From Trichosphaerium sp. ATCC 40318 (taxonomy: Eukaryota; Discosea; Flabellinia; Trichosidae): a stretch of DNA of 64,000 bases. Below are positions 44,877 through 61,286 of this stretch, piece after piece. Position numbers and translations under genes: made by a program. The notes beneath the pieces were generated by a model. It did no database searches. It had not been told where the DNA came from and saw nothing but the letters and a program-made list of their open reading frames with translations. The stretch is taken from NCBI GenBank assembly GCA_038496445.1, contig JALMLS010000307.1, forward strand, positions 48,922 to 112,921. The letters run 5' to 3'. The stretch's first letter is position 1; each line of letters opens with the position of its first letter.

Positions 44877-46003
44877 CTAAGCATTTACATTTTTTATGAA
44901 TGATTTTGCTTTCACATTCCATTTTTTATGTTGCACATAAGTGTCAGGCTGCATTTCAATGTCATCAAGTTCCTTTTGTGTCAGTTTAGACTGACTGTGT
45001 ATGGTACATTTAGATAATAAACGATCAGCTTCTACCCTTGTGGTGCTATTCGTTCCAAATAATTGACTACGATAGGGTGAGGATCCACTTTAATAAATCA
45101 TAATAACAAAATCATGCTTGAGTTGCAACGTACTTGGTGTGGTGACCACTTCGCGCTGTGTTGTAAGGTGTCTCTTGAGGTCGTATGTACCAGTTTATTT
45201 CTACAAGGCATTTCTTGCCGTTTGGTTGTTGTAATATGCGTGTTATACGTCCAATTTTAAATAGTTGCCCTGATAATACACAGTGGTTACACAAAGGGAA
45301 GAATTCGTAAAAAAAAGTTTTGACATTTAACGCACCGTCCTCGTCAGGTTTTATATACACGTCATCAAAGACGTAGTATACAACGTTATTCACTGTGACT
45401 GTATCAAGTACAGATGGACCTCTCTTCAGCTTCTTCTTTGGTCTTCCAGATTTGACGACTACAGCATCCGAGCTACTTGACAGTCTTTGGGTCTTCTTCT
45501 CTATGTAATCATTGAGTACACCTATACTACGTTTCACGCCCTTGTTTGGCGTAAACCGAGAAACAGGGCGAGCATCTACATCGGCATCTGCAGCGTCCTC
45601 TAATGATAACAACAATGCGGTTAACACAACCATCACGTAGGCAGTACAAAAGTCTGAAGGTACCTAACCCTGCCGATGCGAACGGATCTTCGATGTGCGT
45701 AGTTTCAAGGGGTTCTTCTTCTTTGGCGAGGTCATCACCGACTGTAATTTGATTGAAAACCATCATGTTAGTTAACGTCAAAATTATGCGTTGGAAAACG
45801 GTTTGAAACTAAAACGTACGTTCTGGACCTAATGGATCACACTCTAGCGACTGGGAGAATGGATCATCTTCATCAGCACTCACTTCTTCCGCTTCTGTAA
45901 CCGTTTCACCTTTAGTTGCATCATCAACAGGCTTTACAGGCGTAGGTGGTGGTTTATTTACTGGTTCGTCTTGGTCTGAACAACTTTGCTTAGAAAAACG
46001 CAT
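44877..46003 (-). CDS. BAH-domain chromatin protein
   Basis: About six exons from MRFSKQSCSDQDEPVNKPPP at 46003 to TAG 44879-44877. The N-terminal third is acidic and Pro/Thr-rich, with repeated acidic DPF motifs (DEDDPFSQSLECDPL, HIEDPFASAG). It is followed by a basic stretch, GRPKKKLKRGP. The BAH domain begins near TVTVNNVVYYVFDDVYIKPD and continues with FKIGRITRILQQPNGKKCLV, then EINWYIRPQETPY, the hallmark WxxRPxxT of BAH. The C-terminus reads SGSSPYRSQLFGTNSTTRVE. BAH domains act in chromatin and replication protein complexes (ORC1, RSC, DNMT1); which complex applies here cannot be seen. DPF can be an endocytic adaptor motif, but with a BAH domain I favour a nuclear role. Confidence 0.75.
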
Positions 46004-46376
46004 TTAAACTTGAACTTGCCTTGAACCAGCTTTAACAGCTCCGGACCACTACAAAATGACTTTGTTTTGCTCATTTAACGATCTAAGACTAAACAGTATA
46101 TTACCACCTCTAATAATCTACCTGTGGTTGTAATTACTAGAATTTTAGCGTTTTGTAACGTTTTTAACTAGTTTGAACGGCTTTGAAGGTAGTTTTTTTT
46201 TTGCGCTTTTTTTTTCTGAAATGTGGTGAACACAAGTAACTTCAAGTCGTTTCGTGTCAATCACTTTTACACAAAGTGAACACCCCATTAGCATTGGCGT
46301 CGTTTAAAAACCACGTGGTTTTTCTGGGTTGTTATTGGCTCGCGCAATCGCATCATAAACGCGACCCACGGCACCA
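46004..46376. promoter_or_regulatory. Divergent promoter of BAH and DENN genes
   Basis: 373 bases between two start codons pointing away from each other. A CACGTG palindrome sits near 46311, inside the symmetric context CCACGTGG. No TATA box recognised. Confidence 0.4.
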
Positions 46377-49300
46377 ATGGCCAAAAGAGACAAGTTATTC
46401 GATTATGTGCTCGTTGTAGCGCTTGATAAAGAGGGAGGTAATGTCAAATGGAAAATCTGTTCAGGTTATCACTCACTATATTGCAATGTTTGTTTAGAGG
46501 CGTATACACCAAAAGTCACATATCAGTTTCCGCCTATAGGTCCTACAAAGAAGGGACGCTCAGTATCAGACGATGTTGTTAAATTTTGCTTTCCTGAGAT
46601 TTCAGACAGGGACACTACAGAGAATCTATTCAAGTACGGTACCATTGGAATTTATTACTACAATTGTAAAACAAAGTGCTTTTTTTTTTTTTTTTTTTGA
46701 AGTTATGGTGGACTAAAAAAATCACGTGCGCTTGCTAACGACACTCGTCGTGTTTGGATTTAATAACTTACTCGCGTATTTATTTTTCTATATTGCCTGG
46801 TTTCCGAAAAAAACTTGTATTGCACAGGCGATGCGGTGTATGACTCGCTACAACCTACTAATGCTATTTTTTTTAAAATGTTAGGCAAAATGGCTGCGAA
46901 ACGTTCTCTTTTACATTAACGGAAAGTGACAGTTCCAAGCGGTTTGGTTACTGCAGGCGCTTCCTAGGGAAAAATTGCGAATGCTTCTGCTTACTTAGTT
47001 TTTTGTGCGTTGCTTGTTTGTACTACCAAGACGACACGTGCTTTTGCCTAACCCTAGTTTTTTTTTCTATTATAGCCCTTCATTTTCACTTTTTTCGGCA
47101 ATACTGGATTGCGTTGAGGAGAGACGGATGGAAGGTAAGGCAGCTGTATTCACCTTCTTGCGAGCGGTGCGTGTGATACATTAATAGTTGAATGGCTAAC
47201 CATGTGACGTAGATACTGGCCCAACCTATTCCAGGTAAGTGATTTTGGATGGATCACAATTATTGTACGGTTCTAACGCATGCATAAAAAGGCCCTGGAG
47301 AGACTGTAGAACTTAAAGTATTTTCCACAACGTACGAAAAAAAAAATATTACCACGCCATGTGCCACAATCCATAAATCATCGTCACAATATATACAAAT
47401 AGAGCTTCAGAAGGCATGGACACATATACATTCAACAGGGCAGATAATGCCTATGAACATCTTGATTATGTACGTTCAACAACATCCACGTTCAACGACA
47501 TCCAAAGGACAACAAATCCGGTTTTATGGCTGTTTTGATTCTTTTGTTAATATTACTACTATCAGGTTTCATTCTACCCGCTGTGCAGGCGGGTGTCTGT
47601 TGAGAAGATATTATTTTTGTTTGAGAGCCTCTTATTTGAACGCCGTATAATCGTCATGGCAAAGGTAAAAAACACACCCTCAGTTCCCATCCTACGTCCT
47701 TACTTACAACTCTCTAAAAGACACTTGCAACACTATCATCGTGTGTACACGCAATCACAGCACTGGTACATCCATTCACATGGCAGGTATGCGCCTCACA
47801 CATATGGTTTTCTCGCTTTTCTTTTTTTTACAAATTTCGTGATATTTATTGTTTTGTTGTTATGTTTGGTTGCATTCATTCAAACAAATTAATAATAACA
47901 CCTTGTGTAGCACATTTTTATACCTATTCTACCAGTGTCTCTGATAAGCTATTGCTGTGCGCCAATGCCGTTTATAGGTATACTACAAAATTTTTATTAT
48001 AGTTGTTATAGCACGTGGAGAGCAAGTTGTTGTTAATATTATTATTTAAATAGTTGGGTTGTTGGCGTCTTCACAGTCAGCGCTTGATGAGCTTCCAATA
48101 GAAGAATGTGTCATTATAAATTTAGATACTGGTAATTTCACGAGCAAACCAGTATTTACTGGATCACTACCTCAGAGCGAGTTTGACACGTTGAAGCAAT
48201 CACTCAAACTTTTCACTGGAGAAAAAAAGAAAAAGATGAATGAAAACTCAAAACAATTCTCACTCCGCATCACACAATGCTTCCTTAGATTTTTCGCCTC
48301 AATCTTTTCAGAATATACAATGTATTTTAAGAGCGGTAAATTTGATCGGGATGCCTTCATCAAATCACGAACTGGACCAGCCGCAAAGGTACACACTCAA
48401 TATTCCTTTTTTTTTTTTTTGGATCAAAATGAAGAGTTGACAGTGTTTTGTTTCATTTCAGTTTCTTGAAGCCTTTGGTGCTGCACAAATGTTCGAAATG
48501 TTTATATATGATAGAGAGAACGTTGTTCAGAGGTAACACAAACACGTGTCCTTTTAATTATTTTGAGGCTAACAAAGATAAACTTTTAGTGGAAGGAATT
48601 TGTCAACATTTTGTACACTAGCAGACCCAGACATTAAATTCATAGAAGAGCGCGTAGAAAAAGCGCTAGAAACGTGCGTCTCAGATCAATTTTGTAACAA
48701 TCTATTAACATACATGGCACGTAGGGAAAGAGTAGAGGTAAAATTGGTGAAAAAACAGAACAAGTTTGGGAAGAATGGGTTTAAGAGCTTGTTCAAAAAA
48801 TCTAAAAAGAGAGGCACAATAGAAAATCTTTCTGCCTCAGCTCCTGATAACGGGAATCACTTTTCTGCAGCACACGATAGACGCCAAACAATAGGCGATC
48901 CGACGTTTTATAATCAAGGTATAGCGAACATCTAGTCACGTGTTTTTCACGTTAGAGTGTGCAAGAAAAACCTTGACAACATTATTATAGGTGATGGTCC
49001 GCCATCTCCATCTGCACCTAGACACAATAGGAGGTCACATAAAAAGCTACCAAATGAAACTGGATCGCTGTCATCAGCATCTTTCAGGAAACGCACAACA
49101 GGCGCTCTTCAAGGGTAACTCTCACCGTTTTGTTTTTTCCCTTCGTTTTCTTTTACATAGTGAGCGTGTGGCATCAACTAATCGTGTATTTGTCAAAAGC
49201 GAACCGACATTCAGACAAAAAGAGAACGGTAAAGAAAAGCAGTATTACAGGCACTCCATTATGGGTGGTCGAGACTTGTTTAAAAAGTATGTACACTCAC

Positions 49301-50142
49301 CCTACTTATTGTGCTCACAGTTCGTGCGTAGCATTCAAGCTGCGAATAAAGCCGCTGAGGAGGCTGAAGAGCAAGCCAAAGCGGATGCAAACAATTATGA
49401 TTTGGCTAAAGAGGAGGATGCACCAACGTTTTCATTGCAAGCCGGATCAGGGCGAGACACAAATCCGAGGACAAGGCACAAGAAGTCTTTCTCATTGGCA
49501 CCCGGCATGCTTGTATCTACACCGTACGACCCCAGTCTTTAGAGCCAGCAATTGCGTTGTCTGTTAACAGATGAGGGATATAGGCCAAAGCGGAATAAGA
49601 AGCAGCGAGGGCAGTTCATCGGTGCAAGCAGGACTAAATCAACAGGAAGCCTGCCAGCAGACAATGGAAGCAATGGTACAGGAAAGAGTCACAAACCTCT
49701 GCCAGTTCCTAAGGGCAGGAAATCTCGGTTTAACATTGTACGTGCGTTACAACTATAATATTTTTGGTTGGCTTGGATTCAAGATTAACCAATTTCGGCT
49801 GTTTTTTTCATTTAACTAAATGCAAACCGTTATTGATCAACTGTAGACAAACAGATCTGCTAATGGCTCAGTAATGTCGAAGAGCGCTCCGGAGACTCTA
49901 GTAAGTATTACTAAAAAGGCTTTTCGGACAAATTGTCAGTTTTTGGGTTGTCCTACATACTGGATCTGGTGTAGGAATTCTTAGAGTTAGCAAACTTTGT
50001 GTAGCGCTCTAACGCTTGATTTTAGGGACCTTCTACATCTTTAAGCAGGTCTACAAGTCCGAGCAAACGTAACAGTCAAAAGCGACCAAAAAAACGCGCG
50101 CCACCAGTGCCTACTAAGAAATCATCGCGAGCCCACCACTAG
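46377..50142 (+). CDS. DENN-domain protein, DENND1/connecdenn-like
   Basis: About twenty exons. The start is MAKRDKLFDYVLVVALDKEG, a typical uDENN opening, followed by PKVTYQFPPIGPTKKG, FCFPEISDRD and SSKRFGYCRRFLGKNCECFC. The central DENN domain has VSVEKILFLFESLLFERRII, then the exon HIFIPILPVSLISYCCAPMP and VGLLASSQSALDELPIEECV. The dDENN part includes FLEAFGAAQMFEMFIYDREN. The C-terminal third is Lys/Ser-rich and low in order, ending RAPPVPTKKSSRAHH before TAG 50140-50142. DENN domains are exchange factors for Rab GTPases; DENND1 acts on Rab35 in endocytic recycling. The DENND1 subtype is inferred from order and length; several small exon joins in 48.9-49.9 kb are ambiguous. Confidence 0.82.
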
Positions 50143-50669
50143 AGAAATAACCGCAGACTTTTTTTGTAACCGGGAAGCGCCCCGCAGTAATACTTTGTAA
50201 AATAAGGCAAAAAGGAGCGCAGGGCCCATTAATAAACCAATACAAACGGAGAAGTAAATCCTCTTGACCTACTGTCGCTACGTTATATTTTTCCTGAGTA
50301 AATTCCAATTAGCGTCTGATTTTAGAACGTGTTCACACCTAAGGTGTACACAAAGGCCAATTAAAGTCAACATAAAAGTATTTGATTGCGCGGACAAAAG
50401 CTTTCATGGTAGTAAAGTTGTTACGCACTGCTCTTTTTTAGTAGTGCGTAGAATTTGTATGAATTATCAACAAAATTGACCTTTCTCCAATTGTGTACAG
50501 CGCAGGCGACAACAAATTACCGCTCTCGATACAATCCCACGCAGTAACACGGTACGCTACCTTTTCAATAGAACACCGCGCTTGCTAAGACCAACCGTAT
50601 CTCTTTTCTACTATCGCAGTGCGTTCATATATATCACGCTGACACTCGCTAGCGATTAAATAACGCATT
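50143..50669. other. Intergenic, no gene seen
   Basis: About 0.5 kb between two plus-strand genes. The frames 50114-50308 (minus) and 50264-50479 (plus) have no recognisable domain. It presumably contains the promoter of the Zn2Cys6 gene. Confidence 0.45.
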
Positions 50670-53420
50670 ATGTCGAACAACGGTAGATCGTGCAAAAAGA
50701 ACAAAGGGGCCAAACGACCCGCTCATTTAATTACACAAGCTTGCGACTTTTGCAAACGAAGGCATATGAAGTGCGATGGCTACTTCCCTTGCTTTCAATG
50801 TACAAAGCGAGGTACATTTTCGTTTTAATTACAACAAGAAACGACAGCAGCATTGGCAATTCTCGCAAACTTCAATACCGGCGTTGAAAAAATACAACAA
50901 CTCGTTCTTAACTCTTTGCCAAACGGCCCAAAACTGAGTTTCGTGTAGGAATGGAATGTACGTACAGTAAACGCAAAAAGCGAGGACCGAAACCAAAAAC
51001 AACGAAACAACTGGCCAAGGAGTCCTTTCAGAAGCCTATATTCGCGGTCAAGCGCGCAAGAAACGCGTACGTATTTGTTTGAGGTCGCAAAAACGAACTC
51101 ACGGTCTTCAACCACCGTTTTATTTTTTCGCTAAATTTTAAACGATGGGTTTCCTCAAAAAGCATATCACAGCGTTAGATGCATTGTGTAGTTTTTTTTT
51201 CTCGTTGAAAAAGACAAATTTCGCCAGGCGGCTAACGTTCGCCGTTAAGAAATTTCTCTTATTTTTTTTGCCTTTTCTTCAGTTTTTGCCGTTTTATGTA
51301 TTAATACCTAAAGCAACGGCACACAAGAACGTAGCCGCGGAATAGCGACAGCTGATGGGGCACTACACGCCAACGGCGACTCAAACTTTTTGCCAAAAAC
51401 TCGCAGCCGCAAAAACGAAAAGCACAACGCGCCCATACGTAGCGCCGTAGAACCTAAACCAAAATCAAAAGAACCACAAGGTCCTCAACTCAACGACTTC
51501 GTTATCAACGACAAATTTGTTTTGGCCTTCAAACGCCACGTACAGCCCATGTTTGCGTTCTATCACATCAAATTCAAGACTCACTTCGACTTGGAGTGTT
51601 TACGTGATCTGTCAGCGATAGACGACAAGGCCGGAGACAAGTAAGACATGCCCTTTCATTAGGTCCTTCTAACGTGGAGTTAGGTACGGCTTGGACATTC
51701 TTTGCGCTGCCTTTGAGTACACGGTGGTTTTAGCTCACGGTGCACGCTTATGTAAAGATAAGGAACGCGATAAAACATTCTACAAGATTGCAAAGGCCCT
51801 CATGCAGTTTTTACTCATCAAGCGGGAAGCACAAAAAAATAAGCATTTGGTAATTGTTTTTGTCATAAACTCAAACTGGAAATTTGTTGGAATATCGTAT
51901 TTTATATCTAACGGTTTTTTTTCAAACATAGATCGAACAGCTTTTCCACACTTTGCTCATGTGGGGCTGGTATCTTATTGGTAACGGACAGTTTGAGGAT
52001 GCAGACATTTGCTATGGCATTACGTATAACGCCTTGGTTAAACCTGAACGTAAGTGGATTAAATTCGCTTCAGCTTTTTTTTTTTTGGAAATTTTGTGAC
52101 AAGAGATATTGTCACTGTACAGTTGTGTACACACAAAAATGGAGATTTCTTTTTTTGTGCCTTTGTGACGTCATTGTCGTTAACTTGTGTCGTTAGATAA
52201 TCTAAACCCCTCCGCGATACAGTGCTTACATTGCATGATGGTCCAAACAGCGCACAACAATGGTACCGTAGAAACAGTTTACCCATTTTTGTTGTTGTTT
52301 ATGATTATAAATGCTTCTATTAATACTCTTTAGCGGACAGATGCAATTGGTTCCAACTTGCAGAACGAGAAATTAGTCAAGCGAGCAGTACGTTTTTCCG
52401 CTTTTTATTGCTTTTTTTGGTCCTTAATTCAAAGTTTTTCTGTCAATCCATTTATGTAATTTCTCCGCTTTTCCCAATTTAACTCCGAGCAATAGAGCAC
52501 GTTCCACCTGCAAATTACGTTGTGCTTGTCCTTCACTTTCTATTGAATACACTGGTGAGTGCGTATTTGCCAAAGCACAAGTCGGGATCGGTTGCCCAGA
52601 CAGAACCAGAGGCACACGTCGACACAACCATTTATTGGAAAATTATAAAGTATTTGGAAGTATGTGAAAAGCAATTAGAGCTATACGAGGCAACTGGTAA
52701 CAAGAACGTATTCGCAATTGCACAAAATTCTGTACCAATCTACAACGACGCGTCATTCGCGGAGCCAGACATCTTCAAAGGCATGAAAGTACTCATTCAA
52801 GGCTGTAAAGCAAAGGCATATGGACGCGTAGGCATGGGGCAACAAGCCAGTACGTCACTTTGTCTCCTACCACTTTCCCGCGCAGAAATCTTTAAAAGAT
52901 ACTTTTCAAGCTTTTATGTACTAACATGGTTTTTCGCATAGGCGATTTGGCAATACGCGCTATCAACGCAGTAAAGACACAACAGATAAGGGTTTGCTTG
53001 GGCGTATCGATAGCAATAGGATTCGCTACACAAGTGAGCTACGACCTTGGATTATACGAGTACTACACTGAGGGCAGCAATTTGTTATATGCCTTTGCCC
53101 TGTATTATCCTGTAGTCCTTCAAATACAAGAATCCCACTCACAACGGAACATGCCTCCTGCGATTGGCTTCGCGAAAAGCGATACAGATCGCAGAGAAGA
53201 GCGACAACCAGACACCTCTCCAGCCCGATCGCGGCCAGGAACCGACCATGCTATGGAGGATCCTCTCACGTTCTCCTTGGACTCTGAATACGCTAACGCA
53301 ATCGATGTATACGGCCACCCTGTCAATAAGCGCTCTTCAATGGAAGGACAACCTACAGAAATGGATGCGTCTTACAAGAATAGTGTACCAGACGCTTCCT
53401 ACTATCGTAATTTTATGTGA
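50670..53420 (+). CDS. Zn(2)-Cys(6) binuclear cluster transcription factor
   Basis: About ten exons. The first exon (from ATG 50670) encodes a basic start and CDFCKRRHMKCDGYFPC, then FQC. An intron (donor near 50812) ends before GMECTYSKRKKRGPKP. Together they give Cys-x2-Cys-x6-Cys-x5-Cys-x2-Cys-x6-Cys, the six zinc ligands of a Gal4-type cluster, followed by a basic linker. The remaining exons encode an alpha-helical region without membrane anchors (HVQPMFAFYHIKFKTHFDLE, FEDADICYGITYNALVKP, QVSYDLGLYEYYTEGSNLLY), as expected for the middle homology region. The C-terminus is polar. Target genes are unknown. Exons from about 51.1 to 51.4 kb, between the cluster and the helical part, are uncertain, and two genes instead of one cannot be excluded. 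Confidence 0.75.
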
Positions 53421-53735
53421 AAAAAAAAACTTTTGTTAAATAAACCTCAATGTGCCATATAACTACCGCTTTGTTTTATAACGCTGGGTTGGACCGCTGT
53501 GTTAACGTTTGCGTCAAATTTTTGAAATCGAAACACGCGGACAAACTACTGGTAAACCACGCACAACGCGGGATACACCCTTGTAATCGTGTTCCGGGTG
53601 TTTCCGTACCAAATACGTTAATTAACGCCACTATTATTAGTTACAAATTCTAGTGGTACAACGACAATTAGGTCAAGATTATTCGTCTATTGATTGCTTT
53701 TTGAAACGTTGCAAGTTTCTAATGTATACATCAAC
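53421..53735. other. Intergenic, no gene seen
   Basis: About 0.3 kb between two plus-strand genes; the 53450-53653 frame has no domain. It presumably contains the promoter of the DUF218-like gene. Confidence 0.45.
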
Positions 53736-55032
53736 ATGTCAAAGTTTGGCACTGACTTTCTAAAGCCACCGAATACGCATTATGGCATACGACAGAAAAG
53801 TACACGCGTCAAACTGACAGCTGTGGTGCTTGTACTTCTTGTTGTAGTTCTTTTAAATATCAGCTTTATCTACGGCGTCCCTAGTATGTTGACAGTAATT
53901 AACGCTTGATTAAAGGCGTTTTTAGGCGTTAATGTGTACTCCTCTCGCCAAACAGCTGTAAATAAGCAATGGTCGTGTAAGAGCGCATTAAAAGCAATAA
54001 GCTAACGATTAACAGCTTTACAGCATTTGGTAATTGTACCAGGTCACGCAGTATTCACTGGCAACGATCTAAGCGTGCGCTATCATCTGTTGCCTCGGTT
54101 GACACGTTAACAGGAATGGGAGTCGACTAGTGGTTGGTTGTTGCTGGATTATCAAAAGGATCAATTAGAAGCCTTCTTGCGCCACATTAAACGTGGGGTT
54201 GACATAGTGAAGGAGGATGACACATCGTTGTTGATATTCTCAGGAGGCAAGACACGCGCGAAGGCAGGTCCTAGAAGGTATGTCCCGCCATGTTCTGTGC
54301 CCTGTCCAATGCAACAAGCGCAACACGTCACATGTTGAAATACAAATAGTGAGGGACAATCCTATTGGTTGGTGGCATCTGCTGCTGGATGGCTTGATGA
54401 TCCATCAACACGAGACCGAACCCAAACTGAAGAGTTTGCCAGTGATTCTTTTGAGAATGTTCTCTTCAGCATGTGTCGCTTTAGGTATGTGTAGCACCCA
54501 ATCGCGCAGTCCACCATAACACAACGTTAACGATATCGAATAATGATGATGTAGAGAGCTGACAGGACACTATCCTAAGCGCATAACAGTAGTTGGATTC
54601 GAGTTTAAGCGCTATAGGTTCACAACGTTGCACAGAGCGACATTGCGCTTTCCAATTGGTACGTGCTAGCACGTGGTTCCATGTGCCGTGAGTGTGCCCG
54701 TTTAATTCACTCCTTTTTTTTTTGGTTTCAGATAGCTTCGAGTACATTGGCATAGACCCCAGGATCTTTGATGCGGACAAAGTAGCACCAGCAGAGATGG
54801 CTAACGCTAGATCTCATTTTGAAAAGTACCACAAATGCGAGAAAACTGAATTTTAACGCACTTGCTCCACAGGCAAAACTTTGGGTGTACAGGTACATTG
54901 CTGTCTAAGCGGCAATCGCGTAACCCGTTCAACACACATCACGGTTACAATGTGGGCTGCCCAGAGATTAGTGCACTATTGACGTACTGCAGCAATAAGC
55001 CGTGGTCAGGTGCGCTGCCATGGCGCCCATAA
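53736..55032 (+). CDS. DUF218-like single-pass membrane protein
   Basis: About eight exons from ATG 53736 to TAA 55030-55032. The N-terminus is cytosolic and basic, followed by one membrane helix (LTAVVLVLLVVVLLNISFIY). The luminal or outer part begins with HLVIVPGHAVFTGND and continues EWESTSGWLLLDYQKDQLEA, LLIFSGGKTRAKAGPR, SEGQSYWLVASAAGW, HYPKRITVVGFEFKRYRF, DSFEYIGIDPRIFDA and FGCTGTLLSKRQSRNPF. The VPGH, SGGxT, SEA/SEGQSY and RNPF blocks match the eukaryotic DUF218 (YdcF-like) family, for example fission yeast SPAC57A10.07, whose function is not established. The join EK|QNFGC near 54815 uses a GTACCA donor and keeps the conserved C-terminus in frame. Confidence 0.8.
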
Positions 55033-55226
55033 AAACGCCATCCCAGTTGTACATACAAGTTTTGTACATAACATTTCCTTTATTTTGCAATGAACGACAT
55101 TTGGCTAAGCATTAACATCACGAGTCGTGTATCCGCCTCAGTACGGCGTAATAGGAGGCAGATGTCAAATAAAAAATAGTTTATCAAGTGGACAGCAGTT
55201 GTAGCCCGCTATGATGTGTTGTTCAG

Positions 55227-55649
55227 TTACATGTGTGCTGTCACTGTTTGAGGGTGTAGGTGGTAATTGTTATCTGTGACTTCAACTTCTCCTTCCTGGA
55301 GTACGTAGTCATCGTCTACTTCCACCAGTACTGTCTGTTCTGCAATATCTTGTATCATGCTGTATTGTTTGTACACTAAACCATTGACGTTAAGAAACAC
55401 TCCAAACCTGAGAATGGCGTACTAAACCCGTAACCGACGATGCCACCAACAACGCACATTGAAAATAATGCTATACCACTCACTTTTGAGTGTACGCCTG
55501 CGTGACAGAGTTAGTGGTGGCTCAGCTTGAATATTACCAGAGTTTGGTGCTAACCTGCCTACTTACAGTTATGAATTCACTATTATTTGCATCACGCGTA
55601 CCAATTTGTAGGGATCAAACATAGCGAGGTTGTGTTTACTGGATGTCAT
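55227..55649 (-). CDS. Small three-exon gene, unrecognised
   Basis: Proposed exons 55649-55602 (MTSSKHNLAMFDPYKL), 55497-55484 (a 14-base microexon) and 55407-55227. The last exon gives VFLNVNGLVYKQYSMIQDIA and an acidic end (VEVDDDYVLQEGEVEVTDNN) before TAA 55229-55227. The product is about 80 residues. The long frame of the last exon, its protein-like composition and good donor/acceptor signals are the support; the microexon is the weak point. No family is recognised. Confidence 0.4.
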
Positions 55650-55898
55650 CAAAGTCTCTTTAAAAAGGTTTCTACCCCATTCTCTGACGCAAAGATAAGC
55701 TATTTACGCGTATTGTAGTGTATTAGGCCACCTGGTTGTCATCTTCCTCGCCTTTGGCACCTTTTTACCTATGTGAGACATCAGGCTGCGTAATACTTGT
55801 AACCAACGAAATATTATGAATGTCAGCGGTAAGTCAACATAATTGGATTACAAAAGGTACGAAACAAGTGAGTGTTTCACATAATCACTTTTATTATT

Positions 55899-56773
55899 TT
55901 ACAATTTCAACCCAAGGGATTTAATGCGCTGTGGTTCTAGCGCCATGGAGCACAGATATCGGTATGTTGGTTTGAGACTGTCCGCCTTTGTTTTATAAAA
56001 GTAGGTAATGACGGCCATGGACATGCTGAACATCATCACATCCCAATATGGTACCACCAGAGCACGCCCACGATGGTGAAGGGCTTTGTATATTATTCTG
56101 AATAGGTGCGGGAGGCCAAACGCGAGATATTCTTGCCGCCTGCTCCGACTCTCGGCCAATACTGATGTCCCACATACCAGCCCAGAAAGGAACGTGTTCA
56201 AAGGTCGGTCGTCTCTAGGTGAATACCATGAGTTGTGAAGCAGATCAAATGAGTCAAGTGGACGTACTTGGAAATGTTCCTAAAAAAGCACATGGCAGCG
56301 ACGAACAGTGTGGCAAACAGCGCCATAAACATTGATGTTCGCATTGCTCCTTCTAAGGCTCTACTCAACCACGTTCGTATCACTTTCCTTTTGTGTTATT
56401 GTAAGTGATGACAAGCACGGTAAAACACTATTGGTTTTTTTTGATCAAATATTTCGGGTTTTGTTTTCTGTCCAATTTCAGATGAAATGCATTTTCAACG
56501 CTTGTATACGTACCATGTAAACGACCTACGCGCCAGTATTACCACCAGACCTGGTAGAAAGTGTACAGGTGCCGCCAATTGAAAAAGCTCCACATAGCGC
56601 ATTAAAAAAATCTTTAGTGTGCGTCTGACACACGATATCCTATGTGCTTCGCAACAGGGCACCCAAACGCCTTTGACGAACATTCTGTTAAATACTTCTT
56701 CCCTGGCTTCTTTATCCGCTGCCAAACAATCTGATTCGTCGTAAAACCATTTCTCAAGTTGCTTACGCAGCAT
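55899..56773 (-). CDS. TMEM135: TMEM135-like multi-pass membrane protein, short form
   Basis: Three exons: MLRKQLEKWFYDESDCLAAD at 56773, a second exon from about 56371 beginning KVIRTWLSRALEGAMRTSMF, and a third from about 56200 beginning RRPLNTFLSGLVCGTSVLAE. Membrane segments are FMALFATLFVAAMCFF and the region around VVPYWDVMMFSMSMAVITYF. The order VPC...H.....C........F....Y then R..L...R...RTS.F...F, and the LNTFLSGLVCG segment, follow the C-terminal half of TMEM135, a peroxisome/mitochondria-associated protein. The whole product is about 225 residues, half the animal length, so it would be a C-terminal-only form. The Cys-rich N-terminal block of TMEM135 is absent. Confidence 0.6.
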
Positions 56774-56918
56774 GTTGTGGTGTGTTTCTGTGTTATTGCC
56801 GCATTTCCTTAAGGACTGAATTATTTAGACCACAAGTATTCTGTTTCGCTGTACCACGCGTATTGGTGCGTCATCTTGAATATCATGGCATTGGCACATT
56901 AAATTGGGAACGGCTACA
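56774..56918. promoter_or_regulatory. Divergent promoter of TMEM135-like and FAN genes
   Basis: Only 145 bases lie between the two start codons, which point away from each other. No clear core motif is visible. Confidence 0.45.
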
Positions 56919-61139
<4,221 letters not shown>

Positions 61140-61286
61140 AGATTGGATCTGTTTGACCATGTGATGCCGTTTTGGAGGTTGGAGTGTGTTTTCTTTATTA
61201 TTTTTTTTTCTATTTGTACAAACAGTTCTGCTGCAAAAATCCAAGCCCAAAGGTGAAGAAAAAAACAAACAAACAAAAAAAAAGCC

